Assembly: GCA_037954665.1 (NCBI GenBank)
Contig: JBBMOL010000139.1
Coordinates: forward strand, 1,096,232-1,160,231
Source: Laguncularia racemosa
Lineage: Eukaryota > Streptophyta > Magnoliopsida > Myrtales > Combretaceae
Direction of reading: 5' to 3'
Length of the DNA: 64,000 bases
This document shows, piece by piece, positions 34,301 to 46,507 of the stretch. Under the pieces are notes generated by a model. The model was not told the origin of the DNA. It worked only from the letters and a program-made list of their open reading frames with translations, and made no database searches. Made by a program: the position numbers and the translations under genes. The number at the start of each line of letters is the position of its first letter. Positions within the stretch are counted from its first letter, which is position 1.

Positions 34301-37300
34301 TGTAAAAAATTTGTAAATCAGATCAAACATATGAAATTCAGCTTCTTTAAATCTCAAGAGGTAGTAGGGAAATGTAATGAAAATTGCAAACAGAACAGAA
34401 GCACTAGAATAGGATAGGTGAAACATGTAACTCACTGTTCTTCAAGCAGTTTTGGGAGGATATTATCCCTGTAATAACGGATTGGTGACCATGCTTTAAC
34501 TCGGAAGTTGTAAACATTGGTCAAGTTGTTGTCAAACCGCTCCATTATATAGCCAGGAAGCTTATCAACTATTTGCACATCATTTTCCAGGGTACTTATG
34601 AAGAATTCTTCATCATATATGTCACTGAATTTGCTGGATAAAATCAAATGAAGCAGTAGCAGATTTTGGATAAGCTTCAGATAATTTGGGTAAAAGAACT
34701 TTCAAAACATCTACAATTCAAAATGCAACTCAAAAACACTATGCTTGAGATTACAATTGGACATGCAGATCATGAAACTAAGTATATAGTTATCCTTAAC
34801 CTGGATATTTTATCCTCGCTTTTGTGGTAGCAGGAGAATGTTCAATTATTTACTTATTTTTTGTCTTTTTCAAGTAGTGATAGCAGAAGAATTATTATAA
34901 GCAGCAGCCATTCAGAATTAAGCTGTTTGACTAGGCAGCACATAATAACAAATTACTTTAGTGCAAGATGTGGCAATATTGACTTTAAGAGATTCTTCTT
35001 GTGTTTTCTTTATCTCATCATCATTTGATTTTCAATTTTTACACAATAAAATTGCCAACTGAGAAGAAACACTAGTTGAAGTAGCAGAACTTTAATAGCT
35101 TAAAGAAGACCCCATGGGATCGCCAGAGTTCAATTAGGGCCAAATGCTCTCATGACAATTGCATGAGATCATGCGTTCAAATCCCACTAAGGGTACATCC
35201 CTGATCTACCTACATGGCACAAGCTGTACTTAACAGGTATATCTGTTGATAGGGTGGTTCCAGCCCAGATAGCCGGTCTAATGACAGATATGCCCCTCCA
35301 TTAACAACGAGAAACCATTCAGTATACATTTTTACCCAAAAGAAAGGAAAAAGAAAAAGCTGATTAAGTCTTAGACAAACCTAGGGTCTCGCCAAATGCT
35401 GTGATAATGGAAATTAGGGATCAGAAGAGTTGCATTAAGGTATCCTGCCACAGCAACTGCATTGCATATCTGCCAACCAAAAATGCCGATCATGCACACA
35501 ATGCATACATTAGCTAGGCTGACAGGACTCTCAATTCTGAAGAAAATATACTCAGATGAGGCTTGAGAAATTCAACCAACCGATGTCCTTTGCTGATTTA
35601 AGCCCCCATTTGCTTCAACATAAATGTAACCATTTGACTCAGGTAAACCTATAGTGACATTAATAACCAAATATAATTAGTGGAATATACAGTGTCCAAT
35701 GAGACTAAGGAGCACATGAAAGTGAATTACATACTGGCAAGATAAAGATTTCCAGAATAACTATTGATGGTTATTTTGTCAGACCAAATAGAGAGGTAGT
35801 TATATAGCAAAAATTTCAAGCCCAAACCATTGGAGAATAAGTTAGACAAAAATCAACAGGAACTATAAACAAGTGCATAGCAATTGGCATAAATGCTGAA
35901 ACGTTAAGATATGCAGCTTCTCATCCCCAGGATATTGACATTCCAAGATAATAAATTTAGTTTTAAATCCACTGTGATAGGTGCTACTGCCAGATATATA
36001 CATATATTAATTAACACTTTTTACGTTCTGAGTAGATTGTTTGCTTAACCATGGTCCTTTGAATCTGAAATTGTTAAGTTGCCTTAAAATTCCAACTTAG
36101 TCCTCACTGCACAAACAACAGAGTGATTCAGGATGTCCATACCATGTGTATCCAAAACAGACAAATGATACTTCTTTCCCACAAGTATTATACTTTTAGT
36201 GAAGGCATGCCTTGGCTTTATCAATATACATTAGCAATTACATAAGACTTGAAAGGAAAGATCATACCAATTGCATAAAGTTCAGCACCAATCCATGCAT
36301 CAACTTCTCGTATACTTAGTAGTGTTTTTTATCCTACATGTGTCTTTGGTCCATTTGTTCACTTTGTCTATTTGTTTATCCATGCGAAGGCATCCTTCTC
36401 ATTAGTGCAAAAGTTCGTTGATAAAGAACATAGAGAATCACCAACATAAAATTGCAATTCAATAGTAAGAAGCTCCTCTCTCCCTAGTTAGAGTGAGAAA
36501 ATGCTCTCCCCTCTCTCTTACCCACGCCCCAACCCACACCCCTAGAGGACCACTTCCTTTAGGTGACCAAAATTTCCCCAATACCCCATACACTACCCTA
36601 TCCCGCCCATACCCTTCCCAACAATAACCACCCAAAATGGAAACCTTCGGAAACCCACAACCTGGATCCCATAGCACATCCCCCAAGGTGGATTGCAAAG
36701 TCTGCCTTCAAGAGGAAAAAACAAAAATCACTTTTGTTACCTCAAAAAGCCACCTGGCTAACAAAGACGGAAATGGAAACTTTGAGCCTTGTGCCAGGTC
36801 AACACATGCCACCTTGCAGCCTGCCTGCCCCCCCATGTCAGACCACTCAACCAATGACAACCCCTTGCCACACTCTGTCACGTCTGCCACACAAACCACC
36901 TTAGGTGAAAATGCTAACACCCAGGGCCACCCATCAACCAGAAACCACCACTCACCGGCCACTCCACCCGCGGCCCCCTCCATTTTTCCGAAGTCCTACG
37001 CAGCTGCTTGTGCCTCTGACCATCCTAGGCCTACTGCTAAAGGCTCCACTGCTGACGCCAATGACTTCCCACTCCGGTTCATACCTCCGGCGAACAAAGG
37101 CCCCACTACTCGTGTCGCCATCCCTCTAGCCGTGGAAAACCATGGCGCAAACTACTGGGAGACCACCCTCGTAGGCTACTTTCTAGGCCAAATGATACCT
37201 TACCAATTGGTCAAGACCATTGCATTCCGGCTGTGGAAGGACCTTGGACTGGCAGAGGTCCTAAGCAACAAGGAGAGCGTCTTCTACTTCAGGTTCGACT

Positions 37301-40300
37301 CTGGGGCGGACCTCACGCCCATCTTGGAGAAGCACTGGCACTTTGCTCAAAGGTTCCTCATGCTTCACAAATGGAGGAGGGGGCTACCACTCGATAAGCC
37401 CCAGCCAACCAAACTGCCGGTCTGGGCGCAACTCACCGGAGTTCCTTGTGAATTCCTTAGTTCGGAGGGGATAAGTTACATTGCGAGTGGAGTAGGTGTC
37501 CCCCTCAAAGCCGACACCCTCACCATGGCACGTCAGAGGGCAAACCATGCTAGAATCCTAGTGGAGATTGATGCGAGGGAGGACCTTGTAACCACCGTAG
37601 AGGTGGAAATAGCAGATGGTGGCACCGCGCTGGTCCGAGTTGAATACCAATGGCTTCCCCCTAGATGTGGCGAGTGCCTTGTCTTTGGTCACAAGTGCGG
37701 CAAAGCCCCTCCACCGAGCAGCAGCAGCAGCAGCAGCAGCAACAACTAGACTCAGCTGTTCAGCATGCAGCCAATGACGAGCAATGGAAGCAGAGCCGCC
37801 GATCTGGAAAAGATAGGAGGAAAGGGAAGGTACATGCGGAGGGAGCAGAAGCTCCTCCTAGCAGTTAGGGGAGAGAAGAGAAGGGGGGACGATCAGAAGT
37901 GGATAGTTCCAAGGTGGAAACAAACACCACACCTACGCCAGGGGAGTTGGGGAAATCTGGTTTGGACCCTTTACCTTCAACAGCCAAGGAAGACGCAATG
38001 GCACCATGTGGGGACATGACAAACGGAAAGGACAGCAGGCCAGAACTGGGCAAGACGGACGGAGCTCCTCCCAAGGACGACCTTGCAGCGGATGATTTTG
38101 AAAATACTCCACTTTACAAGATTATCCCCCACCTACGCCCCGGCCAAGGCAGCAATCCGAAGGGCTCCACCTCTTCCAATAGGCGCAAGAAGAAGGTGAG
38201 GAAGAGGAGAAGATCCTTCACTTAGTCACCTCCATACATCTCCCAATGCATATTGCCGCTTGAAACGTCAGGGGCCTAAATGATCCCATCAAGGTTTCTG
38301 AAATCAAAAGGATTTGCAATGATCACAAGATAAGCTGCATTGGCTTGCTTGAGACCAAGGTCAATCCACGGAACGAAGCTTCTATCAAGAATGCATTGGG
38401 TATAACACGGCAAATTAGAATTAATACATCGGACAGAAAGCGAATGTGGCTAGCTTGGAAACCAAGTGAATGGGTCGTGAGCATTGAATCGGAGAGCCCC
38501 CAATTCATGCATTGCAAACTAGTCAACAAGAGATCTAGTTCCACCTTCTTTGCCACCTTCATCTACGCCTCCAATAATGGTAGAGAGCGAAGGTCCCTAT
38601 GGTGCAATATTGTGAATAAAGCACCGACCACTTACCCCCTTCCATGGATAGTGCTTGGGGACTTCAACACCACTTTATCCCCCACAGAGAAATTGGGCGG
38701 GAGAACGCATCTCACAGATGAAATGGTTGAACTGCAAAGTTGCATTTCACAAGTGGAGTTGGAGGACTTGAATTACGTGGGAGATTTCTTCACTTGGTCC
38801 AATTGTCAAGTGAGCAACCCCATCCTACGCAAATTGGATAGAGTCATGGTAAACCACCAATGGCTCCAACTGTTGCCCAGAACCCATGCACAGTTTGCTT
38901 CCCCAACCCTCTCGGATCACTCCCTTGCCATCACCCACATTGACGCCACACTAGCTACCAAGAAGCCTCCTTTCAAGTTCTTCAACTTTTGGATCGATCA
39001 CAAGAACTTCAAAGACATAGTGGGCAGCACATGGAGTATGGATATTGCTGGGTCCAAAATGTTCCAAGTCGTCCGCAAGCTCAAAATCCTCAAACAAGAA
39101 CTCTGGCAGCTCAACAAGAATGCATTTGGCCACCTTCCTATTAAGGTCGAGATGGCAAAAACTAGGCTGCAGGCTCTCCAAGCTGTTGTCCATGGGAATG
39201 GAAATACTTTCTTGATGGAAGAGGAAAAAGAAGCTTATAAAGCCTATTACCTACTACGAGGTGCTGAGGAAAGTTTCTATAAACAGAAATTCAGGACACA
39301 CTGGCTGAAATTGGGAGATAGGAATACCTCATTCTTCCACAAAACCATGAAGAACTTACATAACCACAGTTACATACACCATCTACTTAGAGATGACGGG
39401 AGGGAAGTCATTGGGGATGCAGAGGTCAAGGCGCTTGCGGTGGAACACTTCCAGAAACTTTATGATTGTCCTCCTTCCAATTCTACCTTGGACGATGTCA
39501 GTGACATGGTCACACGGAGACTGAGCCACCCACAACGAGCGGAGTTATCTCTTCCTTTCACGGATGATGAGATCAAATGGGGGTTCTTCTCTCAAGCAAA
39601 TGACAAAGCCCCAGAGCCCGATGGTTACACTGCCAAGTTCTTCAAAGCCACATAGGGGATTATTGGTAAGGACCTCTTGGAAGCATCAAAAGAATTCTTG
39701 GCATCTAGACACCTACTCAAAGAGATCAACTCTTCCATCATCTCCTTGGTCCCAAAGATTGCCAACCCTTCTACACTTGGAGAGTTTCGACCTATTGCCT
39801 GCTGTAATGTCATCTACAAAGCCATCTCTAAAGTCATAGCAGAACGTATCAAAAGGGTCCTTCCATCTTTAGTGGGCAGCGAGCAAACGGCGTTTATTCC
39901 TGAAAGACGTATCACGGATAACATCTTCCTCGCACAAGAATTACTAGCGGGTTATCGTACTCAATCCACTTCACCTAGGTGTACCCTTAAAGTGGACCTC
40001 CAGAAAGCCTTTGACACGATCAAATTGGACTTTTTGATGACTACTCTCCACGCTATGGGCTTCCCTCCCCACTTATGCTCCCCGATTCATCAATGCATCT
40101 CTACCCCGAAGTTCTCCATCAACATTAATGGGGAACTCACGGGCCACTTCCCAAGTAAGAGGGGGCTTAGGCAAGGTGATCCGTTATCTCCTTACCTATT
40201 TGTGTTGGGAATGGAGATCCTATCTAGCCAACTGAGGCGGCTAACTGTACACCCCCAATTCTCCCTCCATTGCAGATGATCTTCTCATTTTCTCCAAAGG

Positions 40301-42087
40301 TAACCTCCAATCAGTTTCCTTGATTAAGTTAACACTCCAGCAGTTTCACTCTATGTCAGGCTTGGAAGCCAACAACAACAAGAGCAATATCTTCTTTTCT
40401 CATGTTCCCACAACTGAGAAGGAGGCCATTCTATCCCTTACCCAGTTCCAGGAAGGTTCACTGCCAGTACGCTACCTAGGGATCCCCCTCTCCTCTTCCA
40501 AACTGCGTAAAGAAGATTATGATGCCTTGCTAGAGCGAATATTATCTCGGGTCTCATCTTGGACGTCTAGATACCTCTCTTATGCAGGGAGACTGCAACT
40601 AATCAAATCCGTCCTCATCTCCCTTCAAGTCCATTGGAGCAATGTATTCATACTTCCCAAGTACGTTACTAGGAAGATGGACAGCTTACTCAGGAACTTT
40701 CTATGGAGTGGAAACCCTCATACATACACTAAGGCCAAGGTCAGATGGAACGAAGTTTGCAAACCACTTAAATGTGAGGGCCTAGGCATTCTAGACCTTC
40801 ACCTATGGAACAAAGCCATCCAGATAAAGCACATTTGGCACCTCTGCAGGGACGGGCCTAAAACCCTTTGGCATGAATGGGTCCATTCCACTCTCTTGAA
40901 AGGGCGAAGCTTTTGGACTCAGAAACCACCTGTAACATGCTCCTGGCAATGGAAGAAATTGCTCAAACTCAAATGTTTAGTCCACCCCTATTTTCAATGG
41001 ATCCCCAATAATGGCCTCACCATCTCCCTTTGGTCAGACTTCTAGCTCCCAGTAGGACCCTTGGATCAGCTATTCAGTGCACGTGTGATGGGTAGCACCG
41101 ACCTCCCTCCTACCACCAAGCTTTGTTCCCTCATGGAAGGTAATGAATGGCGCATTCCTGAGGCAATGCTAAATATGAATATCCAGATCCCTGCCTCCTT
41201 CCTTCCCAATGCATCAGCTAATGACCGCCTCAGATGGATCCATTCTGGCATGGGTGACTACACGACTAAGAGTGGGTATGCATTCCTCTCCCCCTCACCA
41301 CGGGAAGTCCCTTGGGCCAAGGTGATCTAGAATAAATACTCAATCCCTAGACACTCGCTTATCTTATGGCTAGCCTGATTACACAAGCTAACCACCCTTA
41401 ACAAGTTGGAATCATAGGGCGTGACTACTTCTACCACGTGCTTCCTGTGCCAACAGGGCTCAAAAGACCACACCCACCTCTTCTTCAATTGCAGTTATTC
41501 TCGCTTGATATGGGCAGCGGTTTGTGACCACCTTCATTGCCCAGCACACTTCCAAAACTAGCAAGGGGCTACTTCTCTACTACTGGCCTCAACTGGCTCC
41601 AACTCTCCTGACTTCAATAGAAGATGTGCTGCACTAGCTGCTTCGGTGTATTGTATTTGGAGAGTACGTAACAATGTACGCCTAGGGAACCACATCCCCA
41701 GCTGAGGTTCTGTTATAAACCAAATTAGAGTTTTTTCCTCCGTCTTGTAACACCCTCATGTAGCTTTTTATTTTCACTTTTGCTTTACTTTGTCCTTATG
41801 ACTATGATGTAAATTTTCCCGGCTTACGATTGTATACTTTTGGATATCAATAAAATTTAACTTATCCAAAAAAAATCACCAACATAAAGAACATTTGAAA
41901 TGCTGAATTCAAGGGGACAAGAAGTCTGATCTGCTAAGCATGTCAAAGTTTGTGCATGATAATGCAAGATTAGCAAGAAGTATGATTGTGAATTCTCAAG
42001 AAGCATGAAATTCTTACCTCCTGCAGAAGTGCTTATACATGGTTTCCACTCACCACCTTTATAGGAATGTTTCCAAATTGTTGATAT
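31373..42087 (-). CDS. Plant protein O-fucosyltransferase family member, nine 3' exons (N-terminus outside window)
   Basis: Coding exons on the minus strand: 42087-42018, 35648-35581, 35469-35381, 34633-34436, 34165-33961, 33870-33703, 32631-32464, 32386-32196, 31535-31373 (stop TGA 31375-31373). All eight introns are GT-AG and all phases agree, giving about 437 residues. Motifs in order: IWKHSYKGGEWKPC; NGYIYVEANGGLNQQR; NFHYHSIWRDP; AWSPIRYYRD; VIRISPFANRLSFDAPP; KYISVHLRFEEDMVAFSCC with the family Arg; GKCPLTPLEVGLMLRGMGF; KTKEMLASEEELAPF; YTVCLHSEVFVTTQGGNFPHF; FPCPDCMCR. These are Golgi type II membrane enzymes (GT106-like) predicted to move fucose from GDP-fucose. The membrane anchor exon is not found before 64000. 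No lesions in the visible exons. LINE-A sits in the 35649-42017 intron. Confidence 0.93.
32998..33400 (-). repeat. 221-bp tandem duplication in an O-fucosyltransferase intron
   Basis: The segment starting TTAAGAAGTAATCACTATCT at 32998 is repeated from 33219 with few changes, including AATTCTGGCTCAAACTTCA and GCAAAATTCATG. It lies wholly in the intron between exons 33870-33703 and 32631-32464. Confidence 0.85.
36637..38225 (+). pseudogene. LINE-A ORF1 (RNA-binding protein), frameshifted
   Basis: The first 370 codons (36637-37749) are open. A proline-rich start precedes the DUF4283-like fold (NYWETTLVGYFLG, LWKDLGLAEVLSNKESVFYFRF, WHFAQRFLMLHKW, PVWAQLTGVPCEFLSSEGISYIAS) and a zinc knuckle whose first half reads CGECLVFGHKC (about residues 345-355). 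The frame then enters a CAG run as poly-Ser and stops. The next frame continues EQWKQSRRSGKDRRKGK, and a third (37899-38225) ends in a basic tail RRKKKVRKRRRSFT. LINE-B keeps the same order. Plant LINE ORF1 proteins bind element RNA. Confidence 0.85.
37719..37748 (+). repeat. (CAG)n tract in LINE-A ORF1
   Basis: About eight CAG units followed by CAACAA. It is absent from LINE-B at the same place, and the reading frame changes here. Confidence 0.8.
38246..41750 (+). pseudogene. LINE-A ORF2 (endonuclease and reverse transcriptase), broken
   Basis: It begins MHIAA-stop-NVRGLNDP: a TGA at 38261-38263 replaces Trp in the endonuclease start. Endonuclease motifs follow: LLETKVN, WIVLGDFNT, FTWSN, LDRVMVN, SDHSLA. 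A TAG near 39653 replaces Trp at the start of reverse transcriptase. Then come SLVPKIANPSTLGEFRPIACCN, LKVDLQKAFDTI (motif A) and RGLRQGDPLSPYLF (motif B). A deletion with frameshift near 40275 removes the sequence before ADDLLIFSKG (motif C). The thumb (YAGRLQLIKSVL) and a C-terminal zinc region (CFLCQQGSKDHTHLFFNC near 41440-41495) complete it. Not functional. Confidence 0.88.
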
Positions 42088-42251
42088 CTGAGTGAAAAGT
42101 AGAATCCTTGGTAAAAAAGTAACAGAATATAAGAGATGAAATATAAACAAAATTGACCTAATTTTCTGAGAAAATATGTACAAGCATGCACTAAAAGCAG
42201 GGAAAACAAAGCAACCAAAAAGGGGCTACAAAGCATTTAATAATATTATAT

Positions 42252-42716
42252 TTTTTTTTTGTAAGTAATTTCATTAAATAAAATAGGAGAATGTACAATT
42301 GCTAAATGCGGGAAAAGCTTACAGTAAAATTAGTCCTAGGAGTGGAATTTTACAAAATTGTACGAAAACTTGTGTAAACCAAATCATGGTACAAAAAGAT
42401 TGGAGTAAGCTAAAATTCGTCTAGCTAGAGAATATTGAAGGCTTAGGAGATCTGAACCGGGTTGAGTTTCTTGTTCTCCAAATATAATAAGTGCAGCAGC
42501 AAAAGCAACTCTCTATTTAGGGACCATAGGATTGCTTGAAAGTGCTGGGTTTATCAACTCTGAGGTTACCGTTTGCCAAGATAAGTAGGACAGCGGGCAA
42601 TTAAGTTCCCCTAAGACTTCAGCCCATACTTGTGTAGAGAACGGGCAATTGAAGAATAGGTGTTCATGGTTTTCTTGTCCTATTGAACAGAGGTAGCATG
42701 TAGTTGAGGTGGTCAC
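42252..42716 (-). mobile_element. 5'-truncated LINE piece inside the copia-1 5' LTR
   Basis: A T-run (42251-42260) marks the 3' poly(A) end on the minus strand. Frame 42716-42513 reads CYLCSIGQENHEHLFFNCPFSTQVW, the C-terminal zinc region of LINE ORF2. To either side, LTR sequence resumes (ATATTATATTT on the left, ACTAGA on the right), and in the 3' LTR at 58950-58975 these words are adjacent. So this is a separate insertion of only the last part of a LINE. Confidence 0.8.
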
Positions 42717-42873
42717 TACTAGATAGTGTAATTAATGTAGTTTTTGAGGGGGGCTGGTACATCAATTGTTAGGAACACATTACCTATATATATCACTCCT
42801 TATATGTACAAAATGAAGATATCAATATACAATTAAATTACAACTTTCTACGCCTATATTACATTTTTTTACG
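42717..42873 (+). repeat. 5' LTR of copia-1, main part
   Basis: Matches 58965-59080 of the 3' LTR. It ends TTTTTACG directly before the primer-binding site, where ACA is expected. The first ~24 bp of the LTR lie left of the LINE piece at 42229-42252. Confidence 0.75.
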
Positions 42874-42886
42874 TGATATCAGAGCA
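42874..42886 (+). other. Primer-binding site of copia-1
   Basis: TGATATCAGAGCA, one base from the initiator-Met consensus TGGTATCAGAGCA. Confidence 0.8.
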
Positions 42887-44716
42887 TCAATTCTTGAAGC
42901 TCTTTGAGTGCTTAACTTTGTTTGTCTAGATCATCCTGTTTGAGTGATCCATTGGTCTCTATACGTGCGATGTGAGTGGCCTAAGGCTTACCTTAAATCC
43001 CAAATTGTTTGTATTCTCTTCTATTGCTAGGTCCATTCGGATCCGTTGGTGATTAATTGTAGGTTGCTGGTTGCTGTTTGTTGTGTTTTGGTGAAGCTGT
43101 TAGCCGACATTTGGTGTCTTGTGTGGATTTTCGAAGTGGCTGATTTGTTTTGGTGCAGCAGGTTTGCAAGTGTAAGTTTACCATTGTGTGAAAATCAGGT
43201 TTTAATTATTATTTGTTGCTACCATTAGTAACCTTTTGGACTGACTTTGAGGATTAGGGTTTTATATTATAGGATATATCTTTTAGTTACTATTGAAGTT
43301 TTGTTCGTGGTATTTCATGGTTGAAGATCAAAAAACTCTAGTAATAAACATGATTCCAATAATGTGTAACATCACAAAACATAAGCTTATTGGTCCTAAT
43401 TATTTGGAATGAAGTAAGATGATTAGGATATATTCGCTAAGTATTTCTCAAGACCATCATCTTATTGATAACCCACCCACTAATGATACATGTAGAGAGT
43501 GGTTAAAAGATGATGTTAGAATATTTTTGCAAATAAGGAATTCTATTGATACTAAAGTGATTGGTCAGATTAATCACTGCAAGTATGTGAAAGAATTAAT
43601 GGAGTACATGGAATTTTTATACTCTAGAAAAGAGAATCTTTCTTGTATTTATGAAGTTTGTAAGGCATTTTATCGTCCTGAACAAAATGATCAATCTCTT
43701 CAAACATATTTTATGAACTTCAAAAAGATTTATAATGAGTTAAATATCTTGTTGCCATTCAACACTAATATAAGAGTGCAACAGTCACAACAAGAGAAGA
43801 CAGTGATTATGAGTTTTTTGGCATGACTAAACCCTCAATTTGAGATTGCTAAATCTCATATTTTGTCTAGTGCTGACATTTCTTACTTACATAAGGTATT
43901 TACTAGAGTATTTCACACAGATAATAGTAATTTTACTGCTTCTTCTACCTTGACCCCTAGTGCACTTGTTAGTCGTAATGACTAGGATCTACAAAGTCAT
44001 TTAATCAGAAAGGAAATAATAGAAGCCAGGAGCCAAGGAGACTTGAATGTTATTATTGTCATGAGTGTGGTCACACCAAACACGCTTGTCAAAAGTTGTT
44101 GAATAAATCTCAAAAATCTCACTTAACTCGTGTTGCAATAGCTACTGGCACATCCAGTCCATTACCTAAGCATACAGTTACAATTTCTACAAATGAGTTT
44201 ACTCGATTCCGTTAGTACTAGGAAGCATTGAAAAATTCATCTCAATCTATCATTGCTATTGCTGAGTTAGGTCTTTCTGAAAAGTGCCTTCTTTTCTCCA
44301 TATCACAATGGATCATTGACTCAGTGCTACTAATCATATAACAAGTAATTCTAGTCTCTTCACTATTTTTAAACCACATACCTCATCCTCTCTTGTCACT
44401 TTAGCATATGGCTCTACATTATCTATTCTTAGTTTTAGGTTTTGGCATTGTGCATCCTACTCCAGTATTCGCTCGGTCTTCTATCTTAAGCCTACCAAAC
44501 TTCTCTTTTAATCTCATATCAATAAGTCAAATTACTCGTTGCTTAAACTGTTGTGTCTTGTTCTTTCTTGATTATTGTATGTTTCATGATCTTATGACGG
44601 AAAGGATTATTGATAAAGGGCATATTTTAGAAGGACTCTATATTTTGGATACTCAAACAGAGGTGCCTAAACCCATTGCTTGCTTGAGTATCTTGACTCC
44701 TTTTGAAGTATACTAT

Positions 44717-45305
44717 TGTTAGACCCGAGAAATTAGTGATCAAACTAGATCAACAGATTAGAGCTAGGAAATCCAAGGAAATAGCAAACTGCATTGAGAA
44801 CCAACTAAGGAAATAGAAACGAGCAAATACCTAAGTTACAGCTCAGTTGGAGAGCAAATCTTTGAGACCCAAGCCAAACTAAATTAGACTAAATGATTCA
44901 TAACTGTTTTTCCCTCCCAATTTGCACTATTTAAACCCCCAGCTTGGCCATGTCAGCATATCCCAGCCCCTCAGCCACATCAACACATCCACACCATTCA
45001 CACTAACCAGGACACACAAATAGAACACCATGCATCCTACACTACGAACATATTACACAGAATACACATACCAAGCATACAAATAACACCACACACCCCA
45101 CACAACAAAACACACACCACACAGCATACAAAGAGACACACCACCACACAACACACACAGAACATATAACACACCACCCACAACCCTTACACAATACCCG
45201 CAACACTACACAACACACACCCAACACACCCCCACAAGCTACCCCTCAGCCCCTCTCCTCCAATACACATTCATCAAAGGAACATCAACTCGCAAGATCA
45301 TATCA
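44717..45305 (-). repeat. 3' LTR of gypsy-1
   Basis: 589 bp. It contains a long AC-rich low-complexity stretch (about 45030-45235) that is shorter in the other LTR, so the length difference lies mostly there. Confidence 0.9.
45030..45235. repeat. AC-rich low-complexity tract in the gypsy-1 LTR
   Basis: Irregular ACACACAC / ACACCACAC sequence. A shorter version lies at 56055-56140 in the other LTR. Open frames across it are compositional only. Confidence 0.85.
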
Positions 45306-46507
45306 ATTGCCTCTCCCGAAACATTGTCCTTGTCCTCAAGGACAAAATCTGAAAATTGCAATTGGAAGGCGGAGGTATCTATCCAAGTCGCATCATGAGA
45401 AGATTGTCCTTACCATTGCACCACCAACTGTGGAATCTCCATAGACCCATCTCTCTTTTAACATCCGACCCAATATAGAAACCGGTAAACGCTCTTAACA
45501 CCTCAGCATCTTCGAACAATTCTAATGGAAGATCCGAAGTGAAAGTAAAAGTACCCACAACTCTCCGAAGAAGAGAGACATGAAAAACTGGATAAATGCG
45601 ATAATAAGAAGGAAGGCATAATTTATAAGCCACCTTGCCAATGCGTTCAAGAATCTGAAAAGGGCCAAAGAAACAAGGAGAAGGTTTGGAGGAAGATTTG
45701 ATAGAAACTTGATCTTGCAATTAAAGATGAAGCTTCAAGAATACCCAATTGCCCATCGAAAATTCCACATGACGGCAATATTTATTGGCATTTCTACAAT
45801 ATACCATTTGAGCATGAGCTTAATTCTATTGGAGCTAATAAAAAATAGCATCACGAGTCCACAATGCTTCCCATAGACCCTGGTGTTCTACTTCACGGTC
45901 AACAAAAGAACCAATGACCAAAGGTCATCTCCCATAAACAATCTCAAAAGGAGACATCTTAGATGCAGTGTGATACGAAGTGTTGTAATGAAATTCTGCC
46001 ATGGAAGCCAAACCACCCACTGTTTAGGCTGATCACAAGTAAAACACCGAAGATAACATTCTAAACACCTATTCAAAACTTTGGTTTGGCCATCCGTTTC
46101 GAGGCGATATGCTGTACTAAAATGGAGAAGAGTCCCTTGTAATCGAAATAATTCCACCCAAAACTTACTCAAAAGGTCGGATCGCGATCACTTACAAGTC
46201 TTAGGCATGCCCTGTAAACGAACCACTTCCAAACAAACAACTCTGCAACACTCTTAGCTGTATAAGGGTGTTTAGTGGGAATAAAATGACCATATTTTGA
46301 AAATCAATCTACCACTACTAACACTACATCAAATCCTTTAGATCGCAGAAGTCCTCCCACAAAATCCATTGAACCTAGAGAGAGAAAATGCTCTCTCATC
46401 TCTCTAACCAAGCCGAACCTTAACCCCCCTAAAAGACCGCTTCTTTTAAGGCAAAATAAACACAAAACCTTCAATTATAAACATAAAACAACAAAATAAA
46501 TCAGATT

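Larger units (their letters stand above)
36451..41873 (+). mobile_element. LINE-A: nearly full-length L1-type retrotransposon in an O-fucosyltransferase intron
   Basis: AATCACCAACATAAA occurs at 36436-36450 and again at 41874-41888: a 15-bp target duplication. Between them lie a 5' region with GAGAAAATGCTCTCC, ORF1 with a DUF4283-type domain and zinc knuckle, ORF2 with endonuclease, reverse transcriptase and a C-terminal zinc region, and a short A-run at the 3' end. Orientation is opposite to the host gene. LINE-B and LINE-C begin with the same 5' motif, so all three belong to one family. Confidence 0.92.

Noticed and set aside
35110..35330. Possible tRNA-derived SINE in an O-fucosyltransferase intron
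   Set aside because: CGTTCAAATCCCAC at 35174-35187 fits a B box, but no convincing A box, poly(A) tail or target duplication was found.
45042..45227. Cys/Val-rich minus-strand frame
   Set aside because: Produced by the AC-rich low-complexity part of the gypsy-1 LTR; a Thr/His-rich frame at 55872-56060 has the same origin.
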